Shown: one piece after another, positions 25,269-34,006 of the stretch | Layout: every line of letters starts with the position of its first letter | How positions within the stretch are numbered: the first letter of the stretch is position 1 | NCBI GenBank assembly: GCA_025928545.1 | Contig: JAICJH010000026.1 | Coordinates: 1 to 64,000, forward strand | DNA length: 64,000 nt | Direction: 5' to 3' | Source: Bryobacteraceae bacterium | GTDB lineage: Bacteria > Acidobacteriota > Terriglobia > Bryobacterales > Bryobacteraceae | Program-made: the position numbers and the translations under genes | The notes under the pieces: generated by a model | What the model was told of the DNA's origin: nothing | The model's input: only the letters and a program-made list of their open reading frames with translations | Databases searched by the model: none

Positions 25269-27740
25269 TTGTTACGCAAAAGTTTTCTTCTCGCACTACT
25301 TTCGCCTGTAATATTCAGCTCATCGTTGCATGCGCAGACTACCGAGTTACCTGCCTGCTTCGGCGGTCTGGGACAAGCGACCGTAGGGGTGCCCTATTAC
25401 TGCGATTTCGGCACGGCCATGAATCAGTTCTATGCGCCATTCCTCGGTCAGTATCCCGACGTGCTGATTGTATTTACCTTCGGCGCGACGGCCGGATATA
25501 CACTTCCGCCGGGGCTCACGATAACGCAGAGCGGCGTGTTCAGCGGCACTCCCACCACGCCCGGTACCTATAACTTCAGCATTGATATCTTCTACAACAT
25601 TTCTGTCTCGGGTCAAAACAGTGTCGCCACGATACCCTTCCAGTCGGGATTGCAGGTCACCGGTGCGGCCACGGGTTCCACGATCGTCAGGCCGGGCAAC
25701 CTCGTCTTCGCGCTGAATCAGGGAACATCTGTGTCCTCGGGCAGCATCGTGTTGTCCAGCCGCAGAAGCGACCCGATCACATACACGTCGACTGTCGTGT
25801 CCGGGGGTACCTGGCTTTCCGTCTCCGGAAGTGGAACCGTCAACCCCTTCCAAAGCACGAGCGCCGTAATTTCCGTGAATGCGGGCGGCCTTGGGGCAGG
25901 AATCTATTCCGGGACCATCCAGTTAGCGCTCTCTTCGAACGAAAACTTTACCATTCCCGTGCTTCTGACGATCACCTCCAGCCAACAATCTCTGGTGGTT
26001 TCGCAGTCCGGTGTCTACTTCCCGGCTGTGCAGGGTGGCGCTTCGCCACCTGCGCAATCGATATCAGTGCTGAACGGGGGCGCCGGCTCTCTGAACTTCT
26101 CGGCTTCGGCATCCACTTTGTCGGGAGGAACCTGGCTTACCGTATCGCCGTCAGGAGGCGTCGCTACATCGTCCTCAGGCGTGCCGGTAACCATCAGCGT
26201 CAACTCTGCCGGACTTCCGGCGGCGACCTATTACGGGACAGTGCAGATTTCAGCGCCTGGTGTGGCTAATTCACCGCAGACAGTCTCAGTGGTGCTGTCA
26301 GTTGTTCCACCCTCTGCGAGTCCGGGACCGTGGCTGAGTTCGACCGGTTTGATCTTCGTCGCTCCCGCCGGGGGCGCCGCTGCAAATGCGCGTAACATCA
26401 CGTTGACAAATCCGTCACCCAATGCGCTGAAATTCTCGAGCACGGTGTTTTCCGACACCACCAACTTTTACACCGTCTCGCCAGCCAACGGGACTCTGAC
26501 AACGGGCGTACCGGTCAGTTTGAGCGTGCAGCCAGCCGCTGGCCTGGCGGCCGGCATTTACACGGGCAGCGTGACGTTGGTGTTCACCGACCCGACAACC
26601 CAGGCCACTTATCAAAATCACCTGGCCGTTGTGCTGATAGTGGTCTCGTCGGCCGGCCCTTTGGCTCAAGTTGAAGCGCAGGCTTTCAGGCCTTTGGCAA
26701 GCTGTGCGCCAACGAAACTGATTCTGGTGTTCACCAAATTGGGCGATGCCTTCACGGTTCCGGCAGGTTGGCCTGCATCTTTAGAAGTCACGACGGTTGA
26801 CGATTGTGGAACGTTCATGACCCAGGGCAACGTGGTTACTACCTTCTCTACCGGCGACCCGCCCCTGGCGCTCGCTTCGCTTCAGGACGGCCGGTGGTCA
26901 GGCACCTGGCTGCCTCGCAACGCAACAAGCCGGGTGACGATCATGGCGCAGGCTCAGCAGAAGGTTCCCGTGCTCAAAGGTACGGCGCAGATCGGAGGCG
27001 GGCTGGAACTCAATCCGGCGGTGCCGGTGGTCGATTCCGGCGGTGTGGTCAGTGCGGCCAGCAGCACGCCGAGACAACCACTGGCGCCGGGCAGCTATAT
27101 CAGCGTGTACGGTAAAAATCTAAGCCTCGGTTCCAACAGCGCCGCTTCGCTGCCACTGAAAACGGAATTGGGAGGAACGAAGGTTCTCCTGGCCGGTAAG
27201 GAATTGCCCCTGAACTTCGCGGGGAGTGGCCAGATCAACGCTCTTGTCCCGTATGACACTCCTGTAAACACGCAGCAGCAACTGCTGGTGAAGTCGGGAG
27301 CATCGGTGTCTGTTCCTGAGCCGGTGGTGCTGTCAACGGTGCAGCCGGCAATCTTCACACAGGACCAGAGTGGGACCGGATTGGGTGTAATCGTCGCGTA
27401 TCCGGCCGACGGATCGGCGCCTTTCCTCATCGATCATTCACACCCTGTGAGCGTCGGCGATCACCTGGTTATCTACTGTACGGGTCTGGGCCCGGTGGAT
27501 CAAACGGTCGCTGCGGGTGATCCAGGTCCCAGTTTTCCGCTGGCCCGCGTGGTGACTCCGTTAACCGCAACGGTTGGAGGGGTGGACGCGCCTGTTGGAT
27601 TCGCCGGCCTGGCACCGACGCTCACCGTCTATCAGGTAAACCTGACGGTGCCTCCGGGAGTTGCTGCTGGAAGCGACGTGCAGGTAGTGCTGTTGCAGGC
27701 TGGCCAGCAAAGCGTACCGGTTACGATCTCGGTGAAATAG
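25269..27740 (+). CDS. Secreted protein with Ig/BACON-like repeats and TIGR03437 C-terminal domain
   Basis: Starting at TTG 25269 (GGAGG four bases upstream) the 823-aa protein begins with a signal peptide (KSFLLALLSPVIFSSSLHAQ). Then come a putative-Ig domain (LPPGLTITQSGVFSGTPTTPG), three or four BACON/Ig-like repeats (GGTWLSVSGSG, GGTWLTVSPSGG, with GIYSGTIQ and ATYYGTVQ ends) and a 230-aa TIGR03437-type C-terminus (PLAPGSYISVYGKNLS through TGLGPVDQTV to VTISVK). The last domain is a Solibacter-type family of unknown function. An extracellular, perhaps carbohydrate- or surface-binding role is inferred. Confidence 0.88.
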   Translation: MLRKSFLLALLSPVIFSSSLHAQTTELPACFGGLGQATVGVPYYCDFGTAMNQFYAPFLGQYPDVLIVFTFGATAGYTLPPGLTITQSGVFSGTPTTPGTYNFSIDIFYNISVSGQNSVATIPFQSGLQVTGAATGSTIVRPGNLVFALNQGTSVSSGSIVLSSRRSDPITYTSTVVSGGTWLSVSGSGTVNPFQSTSAVISVNAGGLGAGIYSGTIQLALSSNENFTIPVLLTITSSQQSLVVSQSGVYFPAVQGGASPPAQSISVLNGGAGSLNFSASASTLSGGTWLTVSPSGGVATSSSGVPVTISVNSAGLPAATYYGTVQISAPGVANSPQTVSVVLSVVPPSASPGPWLSSTGLIFVAPAGGAAANARNITLTNPSPNALKFSSTVFSDTTNFYTVSPANGTLTTGVPVSLSVQPAAGLAAGIYTGSVTLVFTDPTTQATYQNHLAVVLIVVSSAGPLAQVEAQAFRPLASCAPTKLILVFTKLGDAFTVPAGWPASLEVTTVDDCGTFMTQGNVVTTFSTGDPPLALASLQDGRWSGTWLPRNATSRVTIMAQAQQKVPVLKGTAQIGGGLELNPAVPVVDSGGVVSAASSTPRQPLAPGSYISVYGKNLSLGSNSAASLPLKTELGGTKVLLAGKELPLNFAGSGQINALVPYDTPVNTQQQLLVKSGASVSVPEPVVLSTVQPAIFTQDQSGTGLGVIVAYPADGSAPFLIDHSHPVSVGDHLVIYCTGLGPVDQTVAAGDPGPSFPLARVVTPLTATVGGVDAPVGFAGLAPTLTVYQVNLTVPPGVAAGSDVQVVLLQAGQQSVPVTISVK

Positions 27741-28046
27741 CGTTTTCGACATATTACGCCAGGCAGCGGCCCAAATCACGTTGTCCGGGGAGCCATTCGT
27801 TTTCAGCGATTGCCTTCCATACGCCGGATCCTCTTCCACGTATCAGAGCTGTGACCATAGGAATGATCCCAGCTGCAACTCGCAACTGAGTAAGTAAGAA
27901 TACTCCAGGATCGGAGCAGACCTGCGGCATTGCTGGTTTCGCGACCACGCAACAGCAATCGTAGAACAGCCTTCACGGCTCCTCGTCCGCGAGCCTGACA
28001 CAACCGCCCATTCTCCTGAAGCGCGGAAGAATAAGGGAGTACGGCA
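27741..28046. other. Non-coding region after the BACON-repeat protein
   Basis: No supportable gene is seen. Minus-strand frames at 27561-27839, 27754-27948 and 27843-28244 overlap one another, lack ribosome sites and look like chance frames. The region is less GC-rich than the coding sequence. Confidence 0.5.
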
Positions 28047-28193
28047 ATGTTCTTCACGTCCTTTATAAAAACGTGGCTGCGACAGAGACTCGAAAGCGCC
28101 GGGTATGTAGTCTACGAAGGAAATTCGCCAGTCAAGATGTCCGCGGGATCGAGAGTCGCCACTCCAGATGGTTCGGTGCACGCTGGAAAGTGA
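28047..28193 (+). CDS. Possible 48-aa small protein
   Basis: An ATG at 28047 is preceded by GGGAG (28035-28039) with an ideal 7-base spacer and opens a 48-codon frame ending in TGA at 28191-28193. The product begins MFFTSFIKTWLRQRLES and ends with a hydrophilic stretch (ATPDGSVHAGK). I recognise no family, and the only support is the ribosome site and reasonable composition; it could also be a remnant of a larger gene. Confidence 0.35.
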   Translation: MFFTSFIKTWLRQRLESAGYVVYEGNSPVKMSAGSRVATPDGSVHAGK

Positions 28194-28380
28194 TATTTGC
28201 CCAGAGAAGCCGAGTCTCGCTGCTTCGTACTGGCTCATAACCACCTATACCACCATATTTTAAGGCCGGAGGATTAATAGCCCTCAATGTAATTCTCGCT
28301 AACTAATTGATTCCAAGTGAATAGTTGGCACCAGAAGCGTGGCCTTACATTTGCCTTATTCAACCTCAGAAGGTGTCACC
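28194..28380. other. Upstream region of the Gln-rich secreted protein
   Basis: The region is AT-richer and ends in AAGG eight bases before the ATG at 28381, consistent with a promoter and leader for that gene, with a possible -10 (TATTCA) near 28359. No other feature is visible. Confidence 0.4.
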
Positions 28381-29100
28381 ATGAAAAGCTTTCAAACGAA
28401 AACGGCAGTTGCATTCCTGATAGTTGCGGGAGGCATCGTTCCCGCTTTCGGTCAATCGCGCGGCTATGGCGACCGGGGTGGCGCCAGGCAGGGTTCCTGG
28501 TCGGGAGGTTCCGATCACTCAACGCAGCAGGCGCAACGCGGACAAATGCGCGAGCAGCAGGCATGGCCACGGCAACAGGCTCGTCCTCCGGCAGCGTCTC
28601 CGCAAGCCGCTCCGCAGCGCGGAAATTTCCGCAGCGGTGGTGATCAGTTCCAGCAGGGGAATCAGTATGACCGCCGGCAGTTCCAGGGCGGGGATCGGCA
28701 GCAGTTCCAAAGGGAGCAGCGGCAACCTGAGGTTCGTCAACAGAATAATTTCCGTGGCGGGAATTCATTCCAGCAGTTCGGCTCCAACAACTGGAATCGT
28801 GAGTACAGAAACTGGTCGCAGCGCGGAGGTTATCACGGCTACTTCATTCCGCAGAATCGCTTCTACAGCTCATTCGGTCCGCGAAACTACTTCCGGATCG
28901 GCCGGCCAGTGTTCTACGACGGGTTCCCTCGCTTTCGGTACGGCGGTTACTCGTTTCTGCTGATGGACCCGTGGCCCGACTACTGGGGTGCAGCCTGGTA
29001 CGACTCAGACGACGTTTATGTCGACTACCAGAACGACGGTTATTACATGTACAACCGCCGGTATCCGGGTGTTGGTCTGGCGCTCAATATTGAGTTCTAA
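28381..29100 (+). CDS. Secreted Gln/Arg/Gly-rich protein with aromatic C-terminus
   Basis: The 239-aa protein has a signal peptide (FLIVAGGIVPAFGQ), a low-complexity central region of about 110 residues rich in Gln, Arg and Gly, and a Tyr/Phe/Trp-rich C-terminal region (FRYGGYSFLLMDPWPDYW, DDVYVDYQNDGYYMYN). The C-terminal block resembles that found in many uncharacterised acidobacterial and proteobacterial secreted proteins. A periplasmic or envelope role is inferred; no enzyme motif is present. The 28339 upstream extension has no signal peptide at its start and is rejected. Confidence 0.8.
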   Translation: MKSFQTKTAVAFLIVAGGIVPAFGQSRGYGDRGGARQGSWSGGSDHSTQQAQRGQMREQQAWPRQQARPPAASPQAAPQRGNFRSGGDQFQQGNQYDRRQFQGGDRQQFQREQRQPEVRQQNNFRGGNSFQQFGSNNWNREYRNWSQRGGYHGYFIPQNRFYSSFGPRNYFRIGRPVFYDGFPRFRYGGYSFLLMDPWPDYWGAAWYDSDDVYVDYQNDGYYMYNRRYPGVGLALNIEF

Positions 29101-29430
29101 ACCAGTGAATTGCCATCGGCCCGCTTCCAGACGAGCGCCTTGGCTGGCGGGCACGACGTCTCCAGCCTTGCTGCTGTTGACGAGCGCGCGTGCGGAACAA
29201 ATTCCTCGGCGAGGTATGCCATTCGGGCCCTACGTTTGGCATCGCCGAGGATTTGCCGCGACGATTGGATCGCGGAAGATGTTCCGTCAAACTGAGCGGA
29301 GCCTGGCCAGATCGTTGGTGAACAGAGCAGGACAACGTGTAATCCGCTCTACTTCGCGGCGATGCCCGAACGGTAGATATATCAACAGGGCGGCTGATGT
29401 CGCCGGAATCACCCTAAGCGTCTGAAGTTC
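29101..29430. other. Non-coding region with a duplicated esterase gene tail
   Basis: About 330 bases without a credible gene. Its most notable content is a 67-bp segment (29347-29413) that matches the 3' end of the esterase gene at 33000-33830. The remainder holds overlapping short frames with no family likeness and may be decayed coding sequence. Confidence 0.5.
29347..29413 (-). pseudogene. Remnant of an esterase gene 3' end (copy A of a dispersed repeat)
   Basis: This segment aligns with 32998-33066, the last codons, stop and first bases after the minus-strand esterase. There is an exact run of 31 bases (29353-29383 region) and an overall match broken by a 2-base length difference that destroys the frame. 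No further homology to the esterase continues at higher coordinates, so only the tail survives. Confidence 0.7.
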
Positions 29431-30927
29431 CTAATTCAGTCCGATACTGATGTTTCCTGCTACACCGCTGATCCGTATGGGAACCACGGAAAGATGTTTT
29501 TTGCGCCTAAAAAATGGATCCAGCGCTTTCAATAAGAATGATTTCACGCCGGTGGTGGTCTGCGACAACTTCTCATCGAGGCGCACAGTTCCGCGCAGGT
29601 CGAGCCGATGCGTCAGCAATTGATAGGTGCCGTTCAATTGCGCGCTTGCTCCGGGTACATCAAACGAAATATCGGACAGAGTGGCGACTCCGTTTGCAGT
29701 GCTGACTCGGCCCCGCATGTTCGAAACGGCATCGGCAGGGTCGTTCACCTCAGGGACAGCATTCGCGCTGATGTGTTCCAGCCCTTTCTGAGTCACAGGG
29801 TCTGTGAAGCGGCCGCCGGATACACCCATAATTCCCGTAAGTTTTAATCGGGCGAGGAAAGGCTTCTCTCCCGGAGGTAATTCCACCGTGTAGCGCAGGC
29901 TCACAACACCATTCAGGCCCGGCGGTCCGCTGCTCACCAGCTTCAACAGATCCTGAATGCGACCCGAGTTTACCGATATATGGAGTGAAACGGTCTTCGA
30001 TGTGCCGTGCGCGAGGGACGCTATGCTGCCATCGCTATCCAATTCGCTTCTCAGGAAGCGCGACTTCACAGCTGACAGCCGAACATCTCCGGTTCTGCCG
30101 AGTACTGTGGCCTGGAACTGTATTGCCAGGTGAACAGGGTGGTTTGGAGCGACCTGGAAATCGGGGATGTCCGTTTCGCCACTGACCTCGATATTCTCGA
30201 TCGTCCCGGAGAATTTGCCGACGGAATTCAGGATTCCGGCGATTCCTTTGAACTCGCCGAGGTCGGCATGGCGGAACTCATAGTGTCCTGCGACGTGCGT
30301 TTCATATGCCTTCCATGGCCCGATGGAGCCGGTTGCAGTCACTTCGCCTGGGGGTTCGGGAATCGCAAGCGATGTTTCAAAAGCCATTTCCGCTGTGGCG
30401 CCGGCCGGCGTAAGCACTGTCCTGTGAATCTGCATGAGGAAGGGCTTTCCACCGGGATCTTCGGACGCGACTTCCAGAACGCTGCGATCGGCTACGAAGC
30501 GGCCAATTGACGTCGCCAATGGGGGCGTGCCCTTCACAGCGCCACCGCGAGCCGCGGGCACCCGGATATGCATGGCGACGGTGTCAACCTCGTTCAGGCG
30601 TTTCGAAAATACCAGGAGTGAACTGTACGCACTCTGTATGGTTAGTTTTTCAACGGTGATAAGTGGCGGTTGGCCCGCCCCTGCTCCGGTGGAAATTACT
30701 ACGCCGGTTGCAATGCAGCCTGGCTTCGGGAAAAAGGTCTTTTCGAAGCCGCGGATTGTGACGTCGCCGTTGGCCTGGTCGCGCAGGGTTTCGAGTAATC
30801 TCGATTTCGTGAAGGGCCACAGCACGGCCAGCAGGAGTGCGTCAGCCATAAGGGCGGAACACAGAACGAGGAGTGCGATTCTTAGCCATCGCGGGTTCCA
30901 GCGCATCTCTGGCAGATTGCTTTGCAT
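29431..30927 (-). CDS. AsmA-like envelope protein
   Basis: The 498-aa protein has one N-terminal membrane segment (IALLVLCSALMADALLLAVLWPF, about residues 17-39), then a large periplasmic beta-rich region with AsmA-like features: VTIRGFEKTFFPKPG near the N-terminus and a C-terminal part containing LEHISANAVPEVND, GVATLSDISFDVPGASAQLNGTY and LDLRGTVRLDEKLS, as in AsmA/DUF748 families. Known relatives bridge the envelope to move phospholipids. The ATG at 30927 has GGAG six bases upstream, so the slightly longer TTG form (30939) is less likely. Confidence 0.85.
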   Translation of the reverse strand: MQSNLPEMRWNPRWLRIALLVLCSALMADALLLAVLWPFTKSRLLETLRDQANGDVTIRGFEKTFFPKPGCIATGVVISTGAGAGQPPLITVEKLTIQSAYSSLLVFSKRLNEVDTVAMHIRVPAARGGAVKGTPPLATSIGRFVADRSVLEVASEDPGGKPFLMQIHRTVLTPAGATAEMAFETSLAIPEPPGEVTATGSIGPWKAYETHVAGHYEFRHADLGEFKGIAGILNSVGKFSGTIENIEVSGETDIPDFQVAPNHPVHLAIQFQATVLGRTGDVRLSAVKSRFLRSELDSDGSIASLAHGTSKTVSLHISVNSGRIQDLLKLVSSGPPGLNGVVSLRYTVELPPGEKPFLARLKLTGIMGVSGGRFTDPVTQKGLEHISANAVPEVNDPADAVSNMRGRVSTANGVATLSDISFDVPGASAQLNGTYQLLTHRLDLRGTVRLDEKLSQTTTGVKSFLLKALDPFFRRKKHLSVVPIRISGVAGNISIGLN

Positions 30928-30983
30928 GCCAGGCTCCAATCATTTTCGGTCTCACGCGGAAATGATGTGGCGCGGATTGGAAA

Positions 30984-31556
30984 CTAGTGGGCCCGGCGCC
31001 CGTGGTCGCTCTTCGTCCCTGATTTGCGGGCAGCGGCAGCGGGCGTATCTCTGCGGCCTTTGGCCTTTGCGACCATGGCATGTTCGGAGTCGGACGGGAT
31101 GCCGTTTTCCTTCAGTTCTTCCTTGCGCTCCAGCAGCTCACTTCCGAGAGCTTCAAAGTCGATGTCGAGGGCCTTCGCTTTGGGAATGACCTCGTTTTCT
31201 TCTTCCTTGATATGGTGCCTGACGTTCTCGGACAGCACCTTGAACTTCGCGTCGCGGTGATCGTTTTGCCGGCCGGTCGCGTCGAGTTCGGCGATCAGGA
31301 CCCGGGCGACGTGGTGTTCTTCATCGGCCTCGTTCATGATGTCCTTGCCGACCTTGCGGCGAATGGCCGGATAGAAAATTTCTTCTTCGATGATCGCGTG
31401 AATCTTGAGCTCGGTCAGAGCCTCTTCGATGATCTTGTCCCGCTGCGTGGCGGTCCTGGCTGCTTCGAACCGGTCAAACAGCGCTTTGACCGTGTCGTGG
31501 TCCTTCAGGATGATCGAAATGGCATGTGTATCCGGCAAGGTCAGGCGTTCGAGCAT
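30984..31556 (-). CDS. Hemerythrin HHE-domain protein
   Basis: The 190-aa protein has the HHE cation-binding pattern: ILKDHDTVKALFDRFE, then IHAIIEEEIFYPAIRR, EEHHVARVLI and HHIKEEENEVIPKAKA, giving the His/Glu ligands for a di-iron centre in a four-helix bundle. Members bind oxygen, store iron or respond to NO and stress. The C-terminus is a basic Ala/Lys/Arg tail. The ATG at 31556 has a good AAGGAA ribosome site; the longer frame to 31643 adds an implausible N-terminus. Confidence 0.9.
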   Translation of the reverse strand: MLERLTLPDTHAISIILKDHDTVKALFDRFEAARTATQRDKIIEEALTELKIHAIIEEEIFYPAIRRKVGKDIMNEADEEHHVARVLIAELDATGRQNDHRDAKFKVLSENVRHHIKEEENEVIPKAKALDIDFEALGSELLERKEELKENGIPSDSEHAMVAKAKGRRDTPAAAARKSGTKSDHGRRAH

Positions 31557-31722
31557 GTGTTTTTTCCTTCGGCGTGCGTTGTCCCCGTCGCCAACGTTTG
31601 GCTGGCTCCTCAGTTGCCATGCACTTTCATCGCCATGACGCAACAGGGCCGTAGGGTTGAGATACGGGCAGGCGCCGAGTTGTGGGACGATAAACTGACG
31701 CGGTCGCGGCGAGGTTCTTGAG

Positions 31723-32730
31723 ATGGCAGGTGGGGCTCTCTCACACGGGATAGAACGGTTGGCGGTACGAGGGAATCAGGTCGTTACGGCTTTGACGGGT
31801 CGAGCGATTTTATTGCGTGGTGTAGTGCGATCGGGTCTTGAGTATTCGGCGCCAACCGGAGCGGGCGCGCTGGCGAATTCCGGAATCACATCAGCAGAGA
31901 TTCGAGAGATTGTTTCAACATGGCGCGCCAATATCATTCGATTACCATTCAACCAGGATTGGGCGTTGAGCCGTCCTGGATATGACGCGGAGCCATATCT
32001 CGCCGCGATTGATTTTGTAATCGAGGCGGCCGCCTCGAACGGCGCCTACACATTGCTGGACCTGCAATGGCTGGACGCAACGACGCCGCGGGGACGCAAT
32101 AACGACGGTTCCAATAACTTTGTCGCTCCCGTACCCGACGAGCTTTCCATTCGACTATGGACCCAATTGGCTTCCCGATACAGCAACGAGCCGGCCGTCT
32201 TGTATGACGTTTTCAATGAGCCACATGACGCTTTGCCTGACGACAATGTTCCGGTTCCGGGGATTCGAAACGACGGGACCACATTTCGAGTCAATTCGGG
32301 CCGAGTCTCGATGGAAGTCTGGCAGCCGTGGGCACTCCAATTAATCAATGCCATTCGAAGCAGGAACCCCGACGCGGTTATCTTTATTCCTGGCGTCAAT
32401 TGGGCTTACGATTTACGTGGTTTTCCGCTGAACGAAGAGGGAATTGTGTATTCTACTCACGTTTATCGGAATAAGGGAGAAGACCCTGCCGATTGGGATA
32501 CGGCCTTTGGGTTTCTCGCTGCAAGCCACCCTGTCTTTGCGGGCGAGCTTGGGGGAGGCGATGCCGATCTCAACTGGGGTCAGGATCTCATGGACTATCT
32601 GGAAGAGCGCTCGATCGGTTGGACTGCATGGAGCTGGAGCGACAGGCCATATCTCCTGAGCATGCCTGTTACGCCGGATTACACCCCAGCGCCATTTGGA
32701 CGAATTATCCAACGAGCGCTACAGGGATGA
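31723..32730 (+). CDS. GH5-family endoglucanase-like protein
   Basis: The 335-aa protein matches a GH5 (cellulase family) catalytic barrel: conserved Arg in IIRLPFNQDW, acid/base Glu166 in DVFNEPHD, His246 and Tyr248 in YSTHVYRN, nucleophile Glu275 in VFAGELGG and a Trp in WTAWSWSD. It hydrolyses beta-glucan or related chains. No signal peptide is visible, which is unusual for a polymer-degrading enzyme and suggests a cytoplasmic oligosaccharide, another export route or a mis-assigned start. Base usage looks slightly less GC-rich than in flanking genes, which might signal transfer. Confidence 0.88.
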   Translation: MAGGALSHGIERLAVRGNQVVTALTGRAILLRGVVRSGLEYSAPTGAGALANSGITSAEIREIVSTWRANIIRLPFNQDWALSRPGYDAEPYLAAIDFVIEAAASNGAYTLLDLQWLDATTPRGRNNDGSNNFVAPVPDELSIRLWTQLASRYSNEPAVLYDVFNEPHDALPDDNVPVPGIRNDGTTFRVNSGRVSMEVWQPWALQLINAIRSRNPDAVIFIPGVNWAYDLRGFPLNEEGIVYSTHVYRNKGEDPADWDTAFGFLAASHPVFAGELGGGDADLNWGQDLMDYLEERSIGWTAWSWSDRPYLLSMPVTPDYTPAPFGRIIQRALQG

Positions 32731-32780
32731 GGACATGACCGATGCCGGCACTCGTGATCGATCATGTGGGTGGGCCAACT

Positions 32781-32972
32781 TTATTCGAAGCACATCGAGC
32801 GGGCAAAACGACCGTCGTTAGCGGGCAAGGGATGCCATGGAGTTGGCGGACCACTACGCGGATGATTATTCCGAAAGCTCTCTACGCCTTCGCTGATTTC
32901 ACGACGACGAAAAACAAGAAGCGCAAGTGCCACACCGAAGGCTACCGGCGCAATCCAGATAATCCCGTCCAC
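32781..32972 (-). CDS. Possible small single-span membrane protein
   Basis: A GTG-start frame of 63 codons gives a protein beginning MDGIIWIAPVAFGVALALLV, a plausible single membrane span, followed by a charged RRREISEGVESFRNN segment of the type seen in small anchored proteins. There is no ribosome site, and the opposite strand carries a longer unremarkable frame. Moderate to low support. Confidence 0.35.
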   Translation of the reverse strand: MDGIIWIAPVAFGVALALLVFRRREISEGVESFRNNHPRSGPPTPWHPLPANDGRFARSMCFE

Positions 32973-32997
32973 GTGCGCAGAGTAGCACGTCGCTGAC

Positions 32998-33066
32998 CTC
33001 TATTTCGCGGCGATGCCCGAACGGTAGATATATCGACGTCCCCGGCTGATCGTCGCCGGAATCACC
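32998..33066 (-). repeat. Dispersed repeat copy B (3' end of esterase gene)
   Basis: Parent copy of the 29347-29413 remnant. It comprises the last 22 codons and stop of the esterase and a couple of following bases. Confidence 0.7.
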
Positions 33067-33830
33067 GAGAGGTGGCTCTCACCCTCGAAGTACTGAACCT
33101 GGTACTCCAGCCCCTTGTAATGCCGCTGATCGAGCACCTTGATGAAGTCCCGCAGGTCGGCCACCATGCCCGGTCCTGCCCCGCTCTGCTCCAGCATTCC
33201 CACCGAAAAGAACACCCGCGCCGGGAGCGGCTTCCCTGTCGCCGCGAATGATTTCTCCGCATCCTGAATCATCCGGCCCGCCTGCCAAAACGACGGACTG
33301 CCGATCACGAACCTGCCGAACAGCCCATCGTTATGGAGCATCGCATATACACCGAACAGCCCACCAAACGAATGGCCGAACCACGCGCGATCCTGACTCA
33401 CGTTGTAATCCTTCGCAATCGAAGGAACCAGATCCTCGCGAATAAACTTCAGAAATTCCGGCGCGCCGCCCGCAGTGCCAGGCTTTGACGCATCAGGCGC
33501 CACCGTCAAATCCACCGCCCGCGGACCCCAAACAAATCCCTGCGCCGGGGTCTCATACCCGATTCCCACGATCACCAGTTCCGGAATCTCCGCAAAAACG
33601 CGCGCGCTCTCCACCAGCGTTCCGAACTCGACATTCGCATCCGCCGCATAAAGCACTGGGTAGACGGCATGCTGCCTGCTGTAACCCGCCGGTAGCGCAA
33701 CCGAAATCTGATACGCACGTCCGGTTGCTGAAGACTTCATCACAGACGTTTTCACGTCCGGGAGAAAACCCACCGTCTGCGCCTGCGCGCTCGCGACAAC
33801 GGTAAAGATCGAAACAATAAGCAGCCTCAT
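33000..33830 (-). CDS. Secreted esterase (alpha/beta-hydrolase, esterase-D-like)
   Basis: The 276-aa protein has a signal peptide (LLIVSIFTVVASAQAQ), a YPVLYAADANVEF strand like those in the enterochelin-esterase family, the nucleophile elbow FGHSFGG with Ser154, and a C-terminal GESHLSVIP with the likely catalytic His. It probably cleaves esters of sugars, siderophores or acyl groups outside the cytoplasm. It is a distant paralogue of the frameshifted gene at 16645-17471. GGGAG lies eight bases before the ATG. It is divergent from the GH127 gene. Confidence 0.88.
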   Translation of the reverse strand: MRLLIVSIFTVVASAQAQTVGFLPDVKTSVMKSSATGRAYQISVALPAGYSRQHAVYPVLYAADANVEFGTLVESARVFAEIPELVIVGIGYETPAQGFVWGPRAVDLTVAPDASKPGTAGGAPEFLKFIREDLVPSIAKDYNVSQDRAWFGHSFGGLFGVYAMLHNDGLFGRFVIGSPSFWQAGRMIQDAEKSFAATGKPLPARVFFSVGMLEQSGAGPGMVADLRDFIKVLDQRHYKGLEYQVQYFEGESHLSVIPATISRGRRYIYRSGIAAK

Positions 33831-34006
33831 CGAACGAGTCTCCCGACGTCAGCACGTTTCTCAAAATCCGATTTGGTCATAGATCCGAACCGTCGAATCG
33901 CGCAGTTCGGTTTCCCGTTATATCACGCTGTTTGCAGGTGAAAAAGCCAGAGGTCTGCCTGTAGATCCTCCGGAGAGATGATATCTTGTACCCAGAAGGT
34001 GACCCC

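Noticed and set aside
27843..28244. 133-codon minus-strand frame
   Set aside because: No family likeness or ribosome site, and a better small frame lies on the other strand.
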